DNA of 64,000 nt, taken from assembly GCA_031296305.1 (NCBI GenBank), contig JARLFZ010000002.1, forward strand, positions 1 through 64,000. The letters run 5' to 3'. Positions within the stretch are counted from its first letter, which is position 1. Every line of letters begins with the position of its first letter. The notes beneath the pieces are model-generated. The model was not told the origin of the DNA. It saw nothing but the letters and a program-made list of their open reading frames with translations, and did not search any database. The DNA comes from Occallatibacter sp. Lineage in GTDB: Bacteria > Acidobacteriota > Terriglobia > Terriglobales > Acidobacteriaceae. A program made the translations under genes and the position numbers. Below are positions 7,709 through 16,571 of the stretch, one piece after another.

Positions 7709-10700
7709 TTAGAACTTGTAGCGCAGCGCGAGTTCCATGATGCGGGGATCGTACGCACTGGTGACTTTGTTCATGTTCGCATTGCCGATGGTGGTATTCG
7801 GGTTTTGGGGGTTGGGGTGGTTGAACAGATTGAAGGCCTCAGCGCGGAACTCAAGCACATTCGACTCCCGGATGTGGAACTCTTTGAACAGGCTCATGTT
7901 CCAGATCTCCTGCCCGGGCCCGCGGATGGTGCCGTTCTGGGCGTTGCCATAGTAGCCGTAATACTGAGCCACGTTCGGGATGGCAGTCGTACCGAGCGCA
8001 ACCCCATAAGCTGCCGAGTTGTACCACGTCTGCGTAGTAGCGGTTTTCTTCCAGGTCTTCGGCCCGTTGGTTGAGACACCCGGCACCACGAACGGCCGAT
8101 TGGTGAGTCCGCCATTGGTCAGAGTGATACCCGGCGTGAGCGAGACTCCGGCGCGGAAAGTCGAGATGTCGTTCAAGCGCCATCCGCCCAGGATCTGCTT
8201 CTCGAATTGATTGCCGCTGTGCTGGAAGAACGGCAATTCATAGAGCACCGTGATGTTAAAGGATTGAGGATAGTTCAGCCCATTGTTGCCGTGGAAAAGG
8301 CCCATGTTATACGGATTGACCACGGAATTGGATGTGTCGTGCGACCAGGTGTAAGCCGCGGCGACATAGAGCCCCCGTGTCGCCGTGTGCTTGACCTGTG
8401 CCTCAAGGCCGTTCCATTCCTGCCATAGCCGTGTGGAATAGACGTTGATGGTGCCAAAACCCTGGTAAGGCGCATAGTAGTTCGCGTTGTCGCCCTTGTT
8501 GCTGTTTGCGGGGTTGATGGCTATGAGCGGATTGTAGTCGTAGTTCACGCCACCCACGAGGGCGGGAGGCGCCTGATTCCAGTTCCATGTACTCGTAAGA
8601 TGCTGGAGGCGGCTACCGGCTCCAGCAACCGAGGCGATGATATTCAATGGGAATTCATGCTGGATTCCGAGCGAGTAGCTGGCCGCCGGCGAGGCCTGGA
8701 TGTTGTAGTCCGCCCCAGTGACCCCTATGACGCTCTCCGTATTCGCGGAGCCGCCCGCTCCCACGACGTTCCAGGAAGTAGTTGAAGGGAGTACGAGGTT
8801 GGAAAGGTTCTGGTTGCTGAACACGGGAGGATTGGCGATGCAGTTGAACGAGCAATCCTGGTTGGTAAAGATGCGCGTGTAGCTGATGCCGTAGCCGCCG
8901 CGCAGGCTGGTCTTGCCGTTGCCAAAGACGTCCCAGGCGAAGCCTGCATCGGGCGCGAAGTACCAGGTATGAGCGTTGGAGAAGTTGACCGGCAAGCCAC
9001 CTGACTGGCCGCTGTTGTAGAGCATGCCGTTGCTGTAGGTGGCAGGGTACTTGAGGTTGGTGGCGCCGCTGAATTCGTTCACAGTGGGTGCATTTGCTGC
9101 AACGTAGGACGGGTTGGCGTATGGGTTTCCGGGCGTTACTCCCGCGCCCCAGTTGGTTTCGGAATTCGGCACGCCGTAGGGCAGAGGCAAGTGGTAGATG
9201 CGGAGGCCAAGGGTGAAGCTCAGGTTCTTATTGAACTTGAACTGGTCCTCAACATACGGGGTCCAGGAGAAGGCATGCATATCGCCGTGAGGCGCGTTGC
9301 TGGCCTCGCTGAAGGTGCCGATATAGCCGAGGAGCATATCCGACATCGAGGCATCGATGCTGCATAGGCCGGAAGCTGATACGCCGTTAGGAACTCCGGG
9401 CGTGGTACTGGCGCATCCACCCGTTGCGGTTTTTTGCGTCGAGGTGGGCGCGCTGGAAGTGCCGTTGAAGGCGAATGACCCATTGGTCTGCTGGCCGGAA
9501 ACCTGGCGCTTTGTGTTCCAAACGAAGGTGATGCCCGCCGTGAAGTAATTTTTGCCTTTGAGCCAGCTCCAGTTGTCGGAGACCGTGTTGTCAAGATCGG
9601 ACGCGTGGGGGATGGGGCGGGCTGCCTGGATGCCCTCGCCCGCCATGCCGCCAGTGAACGAGATGACTGGAGTGCGGCTGGCGTAAAGGCCGTTGGGATA
9701 GTAGAGATTTTCAGAGAAACCCGACACTTGGCTGATGTCAGTGGTTCCGACCAGGGTGAGGTTCAGAAGGTAAATGTTCATGGCCACGCTGGTGGTGTTG
9801 ATCATGTTCTGCGTCAGGGTCTGGGTGAGCGAAACCTGCGCCAGCTTGTTGTGCGTGAAGTCCGTCTCCGTGCTGATGGGAGTCGTGCCTGGGCTCTCAG
9901 TGTTCTGCGCATACGACTGGTATTCGTCCAGGTACTCGCCCATGGCGTGGTACTTGGGCGTGAAGTTGTGATCGATCTTGATCTCATCGTCGCGCTGATC
10001 GGTAATCTGCGCCTTGTTGTTGATGTAGTTGGTGGTGCTGCCGGGGAGGACGTAGTCGGGCGCCGGATAGAGGGTTTTCACGTAAGCCGCCGAACTGGTG
10101 TTGATTCTACTGCTTGGGATCTGGTAATAGCCGGCGGGGCATGAGCCTCCCGTTGAGGTCGGGAAGAGAATGCCCGACACCGGGTCCTTGACCGGCGAAA
10201 AGAAGCAACCGGCGGCCTGAAGCGCCGTGGGGATCGTGCTGGTGTTCTGGCTGGGCACGTGCAGAATGACCCACTGCTCATCCCAGAAGAAAAAGGTTTT
10301 CTTCTTGTCGGAGTTGTAGTGGTGGGGAATGTAGACCGGGCCGCTGGCGTTATAGCCGAAGATGTTCTGATGGTAGGGCGCAGCGGCGGTGGAGAAGTAG
10401 TTGATTGCGTTCAGATTGGTGTTGCGCAAGAACTCCCACGCGGTTCCGTGCCAGTTGGCCGTGCCGCTCTTGGTTTGCGCGATAATGACCGACGAGCCCA
10501 GCAGCGAATACTGCGCGGAGAAGTTGTTCTGGAGCACGCGCACTTCTTCAAGGGAATCGGGGTTTGGAACCACCGAATTTGCGGTCATGTTGCCGGTGTT
10601 CTCGTTCCACACGCCGTCCAGCACGTAGAAGCTGCGCGACACGTCCAGGCCGTTGATGGAGAGAACGCTGCTTGTGGAGCGGCCGCCGGTACCCAGTGAC

Positions 10701-11245
10701 GAGCCCTGGGAGGAAGCGGTTACGCCGGGCATCATCACTGCCAAAGCCTGGTAGTTGCGCCCATTCATGGGCAGCGTGCTTATTTCTTCGCTGCTGACAT
10801 CGGCCGAAACCTCAGGGGTGGTGGTCTCCACTTCGGTGGAGACTGCGTTCACCGTGACGTTTTGCGTTTCAGCGCCTACCGTGAGTGTTGCGTTCACGGT
10901 GACTGTTTCCGTCGGGTGCAGCTCGACGCGGGAGACGGTATAGGTCTTGAAGCCTTTCCGGGCGATGGCCACCGTGTACATGTCTACGACCAGGTCGCGC
11001 ACGATATAGACACCATCGCTATTGGTTTTTGTCACGGTTGAGACTTTGGTCGCATCGTCGGTGAGAGTGACGGCGGCGCCCGACACGACTGCGCCGGTCG
11101 AGTCCGTTACGGTTCCGGTGATGGTTGCCTGGGTGGACAGTTGCGCGTGAAGAAACGTGGCACCGGGAAGGAGAACCACTAGAAATGCGAGTGCTCCGGC
11201 CAAGTGTGGCAGGTAACGGTAACTGGCGAAACGACGATCAGACAT
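7709..11245 (-). CDS. TonB-dependent receptor, Oar-like, with carboxypeptidase-regulatory domain
   Basis: 1178 residues. A signal segment (about 14-35) precedes a carboxypeptidase-regulatory-like beta-sandwich (ITGTVTDSTGAVVSGAAVT to about residue 120), then a plug region (LPMNGRNYQAL, VMMPGVT) and a long outer-membrane beta-barrel ending in the aromatic LALRYKF. This is the Acidobacteria-type Oar/TonB receptor, expected to import glycan fragments through the outer membrane with TonB energy. The start has an AAGGATGGGG ribosome-binding site and a good promoter upstream. It is the first gene ahead of GH28 and GH106-like genes, so pectin oligosaccharides are likely ligands. No SusD-like partner is present in the window. 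Confidence 0.92.
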   Translation of the reverse strand: MSDRRFASYRYLPHLAGALAFLVVLLPGATFLHAQLSTQATITGTVTDSTGAVVSGAAVTLTDDATKVSTVTKTNSDGVYIVRDLVVDMYTVAIARKGFKTYTVSRVELHPTETVTVNATLTVGAETQNVTVNAVSTEVETTTPEVSADVSSEEISTLPMNGRNYQALAVMMPGVTASSQGSSLGTGGRSTSSVLSINGLDVSRSFYVLDGVWNENTGNMTANSVVPNPDSLEEVRVLQNNFSAQYSLLGSSVIIAQTKSGTANWHGTAWEFLRNTNLNAINYFSTAAAPYHQNIFGYNASGPVYIPHHYNSDKKKTFFFWDEQWVILHVPSQNTSTIPTALQAAGCFFSPVKDPVSGILFPTSTGGSCPAGYYQIPSSRINTSSAAYVKTLYPAPDYVLPGSTTNYINNKAQITDQRDDEIKIDHNFTPKYHAMGEYLDEYQSYAQNTESPGTTPISTETDFTHNKLAQVSLTQTLTQNMINTTSVAMNIYLLNLTLVGTTDISQVSGFSENLYYPNGLYASRTPVISFTGGMAGEGIQAARPIPHASDLDNTVSDNWSWLKGKNYFTAGITFVWNTKRQVSGQQTNGSFAFNGTSSAPTSTQKTATGGCASTTPGVPNGVSASGLCSIDASMSDMLLGYIGTFSEASNAPHGDMHAFSWTPYVEDQFKFNKNLSFTLGLRIYHLPLPYGVPNSETNWGAGVTPGNPYANPSYVAANAPTVNEFSGATNLKYPATYSNGMLYNSGQSGGLPVNFSNAHTWYFAPDAGFAWDVFGNGKTSLRGGYGISYTRIFTNQDCSFNCIANPPVFSNQNLSNLVLPSTTSWNVVGAGGSANTESVIGVTGADYNIQASPAASYSLGIQHEFPLNIIASVAGAGSRLQHLTSTWNWNQAPPALVGGVNYDYNPLIAINPANSNKGDNANYYAPYQGFGTINVYSTRLWQEWNGLEAQVKHTATRGLYVAAAYTWSHDTSNSVVNPYNMGLFHGNNGLNYPQSFNITVLYELPFFQHSGNQFEKQILGGWRLNDISTFRAGVSLTPGITLTNGGLTNRPFVVPGVSTNGPKTWKKTATTQTWYNSAAYGVALGTTAIPNVAQYYGYYGNAQNGTIRGPGQEIWNMSLFKEFHIRESNVLEFRAEAFNLFNHPNPQNPNTTIGNANMNKVTSAYDPRIMELALRYKF

Positions 11246-11617
11246 AACCCCATCCTTTCTGGCGAAGTGTGGATTTCGGGCGAGCTGGATTTAGAGCAGC
11301 CTCCGATGAAGATTGGGTCTCTCTCTCGAGATAAATTCAAAAGAGAAATTCATCGCGTCCGGAAATTATCAATAGGAAACTAATCTTGTCAAGAAAAAAA
11401 TAAATATAAATCATTTAGTTTCACATGAATACTGTTACATATTGGTCGATAAATCGCTTTGTTATTGAAGATACGTGCATTCCGTAAGGTCTGTTTCCAG
11501 GCTGAGTCACAGCTGCAGGAAGTGGCGATCACGATGTACACTTACGCAGCGCTGATGGCCATTACGTAGCTGAAAATGAAGTTTTGATTGCGCTTTATGG
11601 GAGGACAAATCGACGCC
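11246..11617. other. Divergent intergenic region between receptor and acetylesterase genes
   Basis: No gene seen. It holds an A+T-rich stretch near 11390-11440 and the receptor promoter at 11365-11392. It includes two in-frame upstream starts for the plus-strand gene (11588, 11597) that I consider less likely than 11618. Confidence 0.6.
11365..11392 (-). promoter_or_regulatory. Sigma70-type promoter for the TonB receptor
   Basis: Reading the minus strand, TTGACA (11392-11387) is followed after 16 bases by GATAAT (11370-11365). It points to the receptor gene starting at 11245, leaving a leader of roughly 110 bases. An A/T-rich tract lies immediately upstream. Confidence 0.7.
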
Positions 11618-13033
11618 ATGCGAACCTCACATTGTCTTGTTCTGCTCAGTTTCGCAACTTTGGTATTCGCTGGAACGCCGGCCGCGATCCCGGTTCAAGC
11701 TGCTCCTCAGCCGGCACCGCCGATTGACCTTAAATTCGACTTTGGCGCAGGCTCCGCTAAGGCCGGGTACACGCGAGTCGCCCCGACGACTTTTTGCACG
11801 GACGATGTCGGCTTCGGGTATGAACCTGGGGCAAAGGTCGCGGCGGGCGATGGCGGCAACACCACGACAAGTGACCAGCCGTTTATGTTTTCCGCCAAAG
11901 TGCCGGAGGGCAACTACGACGTGACGGTCACGATTGGAGACTCTCACGAGGCAACGACTACGACGGTCAAGGCAGAATCAGGCCGCCTGATGCTCGAGCG
12001 CCTGGAGGTTCCCGCGGGCCAGGTCGTCGAGCGCACTTTCACCACGAATGTTCGCACCTCTCGCCTGTCCAAACTACCGATGAACGCACCCGGACGCGAA
12101 GAAGTGAGCCTGGACCGCTTTGACGCCGCGAACGCGCGCGATTGGGATGACAAACTGACAATTGAAATCGTGAGCCCGCATGCTGCGTTACGCTCAATTG
12201 AAATTACTTCGACGCCTGCGGCCCCGGCCGTTTATATCGCGGGCGATTCGACGGTCACCGATCGTGATGGCGGCGGCGATGTGAGCTGGGGACAATTGCT
12301 CCCGCGCTTTTTCAAGCCGGGCGTCGCGGTTTCGAACCACGCCCAGTCCGGCGAGACGCTCAAGTCCTTTGCCAATGCGCTGCGCCTGGACAAAATCCTG
12401 AGCCAGATGAAGAAGGGCGACTATCTCTTCATTCAGTTCGCGCACAACGACTCAAAGGACAGTTGGCCGCAGACTTATGTGGAGCCGGAGACCACGTACA
12501 AGGCCTATCTGAAGGTCTATATTGCCGAGGCACGTCTGCGTGGCGCGACGCCGGTGCTGGTTACGCCGATGGATCGCGGAGTTCGCGGAACGGGCGCGCC
12601 TACTCACGGCCACGACGGTTATCCCAAGGCAATGCGCGAGGTGGCAGAGGAGGAGCATGTGCCGCTTATCGACTTGTACAACATGAGCATCGTCTTTTAT
12701 GAAAATGCCGGCGCCGACGCTGCGAAGATTCTGGCCGATGGAACCCACTCGACCGCTTACGGCGGCTACGAATTCGCCAAGTGCATCGTGACGGGTATCA
12801 AACAAAACAAACTTGATCTTGCGGGCTTCATCGTGGACGACTTCAAAGATTTTGATCCAGCTCATCCCGACTCCGAGGCCGCGCTCAACCTCGGCGTCCT
12901 GTTTACCAGCGGTGGAGGTGGACGCGGAATGAGCAGGGGAAGCGGCGGCGTATCGCCCACAGGAACTCCAGGCTCAGCACCCGCGGCAACTCCTCCTGCC
13001 AGCACAGGTAACCCCGGTCTAGGTCCGCTTTGA
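11618..13033 (+). CDS. Rhamnogalacturonan acetylesterase-like SGNH hydrolase (CE12 type)
   Basis: About 471 residues from the ATG at 11618, preferred because GGGAGG precedes it. A signal peptide is followed by a beta-sandwich domain (IDLKFDFGAG, about 35-190), then the SGNH esterase: YIAGDSTVTD with nucleophile Ser211, HNDS as the N block, and ADGTHSTAYGG carrying the catalytic Asp and His. This arrangement is typical of CE12 rhamnogalacturonan acetylesterases, which remove acetyl groups from pectin galacturonate so that backbone enzymes can act. The tail is a Gly/Pro/Ser-rich low-complexity run. It is divergently placed from the TonB receptor and upstream of the aldolase gene by 167 bases. 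Confidence 0.87.
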   Translation: MRTSHCLVLLSFATLVFAGTPAAIPVQAAPQPAPPIDLKFDFGAGSAKAGYTRVAPTTFCTDDVGFGYEPGAKVAAGDGGNTTTSDQPFMFSAKVPEGNYDVTVTIGDSHEATTTTVKAESGRLMLERLEVPAGQVVERTFTTNVRTSRLSKLPMNAPGREEVSLDRFDAANARDWDDKLTIEIVSPHAALRSIEITSTPAAPAVYIAGDSTVTDRDGGGDVSWGQLLPRFFKPGVAVSNHAQSGETLKSFANALRLDKILSQMKKGDYLFIQFAHNDSKDSWPQTYVEPETTYKAYLKVYIAEARLRGATPVLVTPMDRGVRGTGAPTHGHDGYPKAMREVAEEEHVPLIDLYNMSIVFYENAGADAAKILADGTHSTAYGGYEFAKCIVTGIKQNKLDLAGFIVDDFKDFDPAHPDSEAALNLGVLFTSGGGGRGMSRGSGGVSPTGTPGSAPAATPPASTGNPGLGPL

Positions 13034-13200
13034 GAAATCACACAGCGAGGAATGCCGCTTCGGTGCGCCGAAGTGCGATTCGGCGAAACCACACTTGCGA
13101 AATCGCAGTTCCTGATACATTAAACTCGTGATTGCATTGGAACGAGAGAATCTGCGATTCGCGCTCTCTCGCCCCATGAACGGAAAGCCTGGTACGTGCG

Positions 13201-14229
13201 ATGGATGTGAGTCAAGCAAACAAACTGGAAGGGATTTTCACGCCGCTTCTGGTCCCGCTGGACGATCGCGACCGGGTGAACGAAGCGGAATTGCGCCGCT
13301 TTGTTTCCTGGTTGATTGATCGCGGTGTGCACGGCGTCTACCCGAATGGTTCGACGGGCGAGTTCACGCGTTTCACGGCAGAAGAGCGACGCCGGATTGT
13401 CCAGGTGGTAGCAGAAGAGTGTGGCGGCAGGGTTCCGATTCTGGCCGGCGCGGCTGAGGCAAATGTGAAAGAGACGCTTGCCGCGTGCGAAGCCTACGCG
13501 GGGATGGGCGCAAGGGCAGTAGCCATTGTTGCGCCGTTTTACTACAAGCTGACTCCCGAATCGGTCTACGCGTACTTTGCTGAAATCGCACGCCACTCGC
13601 CAATTGACATCACTCTGTATAACATTCCCATGTTCGCCAGCCCGATCGACGTGCGGACGATCGAGCGACTGGCCTGCGAATTCCCCAGGGTGATCGGCAT
13701 CAAGGATTCTTCGGGTGATCTGGGTTTTATGATGCGCATGATCGCGGCGGTGCGCCCGCACCGGCCGGATTTCAGCTTCCTCACGGGATGGGAAGCTGTG
13801 CTGGTTCCTATGCTGATGATCGGCTGCGATGGCGGCACGCACGCATCGAGTAACGTGGTGCCGGAGATCACGCGGCGCATGTACGATCTCTATCGCTCAG
13901 GAAATCACGCCGCGGCCATGCGGTGGCAGTTCAGGATCCTGGAGCTGTTCGACGCCATGCTCAGCCCATGGGAGTTCCCGGATGGGTTCCGGGCAGCCGC
14001 TGAATTGCGCGGATTCCAATTCGGCCGGGGACGGCAGCCGCAGACCAGCGCACAGCGAGCCGATCATGCTCTGCTCAGCACCACCCTGCAATGCCTTTTG
14101 GCGGATTTCGAGTTGGTGGAGAGGCCAGCTGGCGGCTGCACGGTGCGGGCAGATGACAACGCGCAAGATATGGTGAAGCAAGTAGCCACGAAAGTTCTAC
14201 AGGAACTCAAGAAGAGAGGCGCATTCTGA
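13201..14229 (+). CDS. DapA/KDG-aldolase family enzyme with C-terminal encapsulation-type tail
   Basis: 342 residues of the dihydrodipicolinate synthase/N-acetylneuraminate lyase superfamily. All class I aldolase signatures are present: NGSTGEF (49-55), Tyr140 in LYNIP, and Schiff-base Lys168 in GIKDSSGD. There is no signal peptide, so it is cytoplasmic. Family members cleave or form 2-keto-3-deoxy acids with pyruvate. The normal barrel and helical end are followed by a Gly-containing linker (about 307-320) and a terminal amphipathic helix, [16 protein letters not shown], that resembles microcompartment encapsulation peptides. Its TGA overlaps the ATG of the shell-protein gene by one base (TGATG), so the two are translationally coupled. 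The substrate is unknown; a 2-keto-3-deoxy-sugar acid fits the context. Confidence 0.88.
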   Translation: MDVSQANKLEGIFTPLLVPLDDRDRVNEAELRRFVSWLIDRGVHGVYPNGSTGEFTRFTAEERRRIVQVVAEECGGRVPILAGAAEANVKETLAACEAYAGMGARAVAIVAPFYYKLTPESVYAYFAEIARHSPIDITLYNIPMFASPIDVRTIERLACEFPRVIGIKDSSGDLGFMMRMIAAVRPHRPDFSFLTGWEAVLVPMLMIGCDGGTHASSNVVPEITRRMYDLYRSGNHAAAMRWQFRILELFDAMLSPWEFPDGFRAAAELRGFQFGRGRQPQTSAQRADHALLSTTLQCLLADFELVERPAGGCTVRADDNAQDMVKQVATKVLQELKKRGAF

Positions 14230-14831
14230 TGGATGCGCTTGCGCTGATCGAAATTGGCGGTTGGTCACCGGCCATGGTGGTCCTGGACGCGATGGAGAAA
14301 AGCGGCAACGTGCGCCTGCTCCAGACTGAGTTGAACGACGCTCCCGGCGTGTGTATGAAGTTACGCGGGGCCATCGCAGATATTGAGGCCGCCGCGCAAG
14401 CCGCCGAAGAGACTGCCAGGGCCATCGAGACTTCGGCCATCATCCATGTGATCGAGAAGCCGGCACAACATTCGCGCGCCGCCTATGAAGCAGATCTGGA
14501 TTTTAACCCTCTCATCGAACAGGCGTCAGTCAAAAGACCGGAGAAAACTATGAGCGAGCAAGCCAACTTTGCCGTGGGCCTTATCGAAACCCAGGGCTTT
14601 ACCGGCGTATTTGAAGCCATTGATACCGCACTCAAGACCGCGGCAGTAGAGGTTCTGGCGCGGGAAAAACTCGGCGGCGGATATATTACCGTTGTGATCA
14701 AAGGGGACGTTGCCAGCGTTCGCGCGGCAGTGGAGGCGGGAAAGGCGAAAGTGGAAGGTCTCGGCCGCCTGGTGGCCGCTCACGTCATTCCCAATCCCAG
14801 TCCTGGCGTGCTTTCGCTGCTGCCCAAGTAG
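14229..14831 (+). CDS. Bacterial microcompartment shell protein, tandem BMC domains (BMC-T type)
   Basis: 200 residues with two BMC folds. The second (about 112-192) is clear: FAVGLIETQGFTGVFEAIDTA, GGGYITVVIKGDVASVRAAVEAG and AHVIPNP. The first (1-78) is divergent but collinear: LALIEIGGWSPAMVVLDAM, then VRLLQTEL and MKLRGAIADIEAA. Its pore-loop region reads DAPGVC where PduT has CPG for an iron-sulfur cluster, so the PduT-type cysteine is replaced and a different cysteine follows. BMC-T proteins form pseudohexameric trimers in polyhedral protein shells. The start overlaps the aldolase stop codon. No BMC-H, BMC-P or other core genes lie in the window, so this would be a satellite locus. Confidence 0.87.
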   Translation: MDALALIEIGGWSPAMVVLDAMEKSGNVRLLQTELNDAPGVCMKLRGAIADIEAAAQAAEETARAIETSAIIHVIEKPAQHSRAAYEADLDFNPLIEQASVKRPEKTMSEQANFAVGLIETQGFTGVFEAIDTALKTAAVEVLAREKLGGGYITVVIKGDVASVRAAVEAGKAKVEGLGRLVAAHVIPNPSPGVLSLLPK

Positions 14832-14875
14832 TTGCCGCGAGCCGTGGGACCTGGACAAAGTTCGCGGCCTCAGGA

Positions 14876-16282
14876 TCAGCCTGCATATCGGATGAGCTGC
14901 ATAAAGCCGAAGTCCATGTGGAGTTGCATGTGGCAATGCAGCAGAGTATCGCCGGGGTTGTCGGCGACAAAGTCGACCGCGACGGTATCTAACGGCATTA
15001 CGTTGACGACATCTTTTTTCAAGCCACTTAGGTTTTTGTCGCCGATGCTTGTGACTTCAAAGGTATGGCGGTGCAGATGCATTGGATGTTGATCGCCTGA
15101 AGCATTCTGGAAGACGAGACGATAACGCTTGCCCTGCTCCACCTTGATCGCGTCTGTATCGGGCCACGACTTTCCGTTGATGGCCCAGGTATCGAATTTG
15201 GAGCCATCTGCCTGGCCGAGATCGATGATCGTCAGAGTGATGGTGTCATCCGGTTTCGGAGCCGGCGCACTTCTTGCGAATTGCGAGTAATCCCACACCG
15301 CGGGGGCCGGATCCTTCCAAACCGGAGCCCCGGTCTTTCCTGCATATTCAACTACGATTCCCAGTCCCATCTGACGGCTCTTTTCGAGCGTCGATCCCAA
15401 CACCCACACGCCCGGTGAGTTCATCTCGACGATCGCGTCCACACGTTCGGCAACTGCCAGAGAAAGAACCTCCACCTCTTTCGGATTGGGGACCGGATTG
15501 CCGTCCATGGCCACCACCCTGAATTTATGGCCGGGAAGCGCAAGCACCGCATTCTCGGTGGCGCTGGCATTCAGCAGGTGCAACAACACTCTCTGGCCCG
15601 GCTTTACGCGAATGGGCTCTCCAAAACCCAAGCGATGTTGATTGACTGTGGCGTACTGGTAGCCGACATCCGAGCCGGTTGACGCAGGATTGTTGGCGGA
15701 CTGCATCTGCATGGTCTCAAGCATGGGCACAAACGAAGGCGCCCAATGGTGAATGGCAAGAAAAACCTCTTGATCGAAGTGGCCGGGTTCGTCTCCGCCA
15801 TCCACGACAAGGAAGCCGAACTGGCCGGTGTACGTTGCCCTGGAAAGATCGGCACCGGCCGAAGTGTGCGTGTGATACCAGCGCGTGCCGGAAGGCCGCG
15901 GAGTGAAGTGATAGCGCAGGCTCCCGCCTGCGGGAATCATCGGGGAGCCCTCCTCCATGGCCCCGTCATTGAGTGAGTCGATCTTGAGTCCGTGCCAATG
16001 AACAATCTCGGGGGTCTTCGATGCGTTGGTCACGTCGATCGTTACCGGCGAGCCTTCGCGCATGCGCAGGATGGGGCCCGGGACCTGACCGTTATAGCCG
16101 ATGGTCTCGATTTTGACGCCGGGAGAAATCTCAATAGTGCACGGCTCGATCTTCAAGGTGTAATCGGCCGCTGTTGCTGGTGGTTTCGCGGTCGCGGCAG
16201 CGGCGGTGCGAAGAAGCGTGGAATCGAGTGCTGGGCCGACAAGCAGCGCGCCGGCAGAAGTGAGAAACTCGCGCCGTTTCAT
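14876..16282 (-). CDS. Multicopper oxidase (laccase-like), Tat-exported
   Basis: About 468 residues from the ATG at 16282, chosen because GAGG precedes it and the protein then begins MKRREFLTSAGALL, a Tat signal. Copper ligands are all present: HWHG and HTHTS in the first cupredoxin domain, HPMHLHRH and HCHMQLHMDFGF in the last. The axial type-1 position after the final histidine is Phe, as in high-potential laccases. It would oxidise phenols, metals or similar donors in the periplasm with reduction of O2 to water. It converges on the BMC-T gene (45-base gap) and is divergent from the aldolase/quinoprotein operon. No copper chaperone gene is nearby. Confidence 0.9.
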   Translation of the reverse strand: MKRREFLTSAGALLVGPALDSTLLRTAAAATAKPPATAADYTLKIEPCTIEISPGVKIETIGYNGQVPGPILRMREGSPVTIDVTNASKTPEIVHWHGLKIDSLNDGAMEEGSPMIPAGGSLRYHFTPRPSGTRWYHTHTSAGADLSRATYTGQFGFLVVDGGDEPGHFDQEVFLAIHHWAPSFVPMLETMQMQSANNPASTGSDVGYQYATVNQHRLGFGEPIRVKPGQRVLLHLLNASATENAVLALPGHKFRVVAMDGNPVPNPKEVEVLSLAVAERVDAIVEMNSPGVWVLGSTLEKSRQMGLGIVVEYAGKTGAPVWKDPAPAVWDYSQFARSAPAPKPDDTITLTIIDLGQADGSKFDTWAINGKSWPDTDAIKVEQGKRYRLVFQNASGDQHPMHLHRHTFEVTSIGDKNLSGLKKDVVNVMPLDTVAVDFVADNPGDTLLHCHMQLHMDFGFMQLIRYAG

Positions 16283-16513
16283 GGACACCTCGGAGGGGAT
16301 AAAAGTCAGCTTACATGGCCGGAGAAAGTAGTACGTAAGTTCCCGGGCCGCAGCAATAGTCCACACCAAGAAATCTTCCTAGACGTGGTTGCAGCGCGCG
16401 GCGAGCAAGAGACACGGCTTTCGTGCGGGGGAGGCCAACGCCAGCGACAAGCGCCCTGAGCGCGGATTATAGGAACCGCAAACCCGACTGTCAATTCGCG
16501 GAAAATGAATGTC

Positions 16514-16542
16514 TTGACAGAGCCACTTGCGATCTGTATATC
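16514..16542 (+). promoter_or_regulatory. Sigma70-type promoter of the quinoprotein operon
   Basis: TTGACA at 16514-16519 and TATATC at 16537-16542 are 17 bases apart. The leader to the ATG at 16572 is short, about 25 bases, and contains GAGGGG. It is the only good promoter seen ahead of the five-gene series 16572-23662. Confidence 0.72.
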
Positions 16543-16571
16543 AATAGCGAAACTTAACCAGAGGGGAATTT

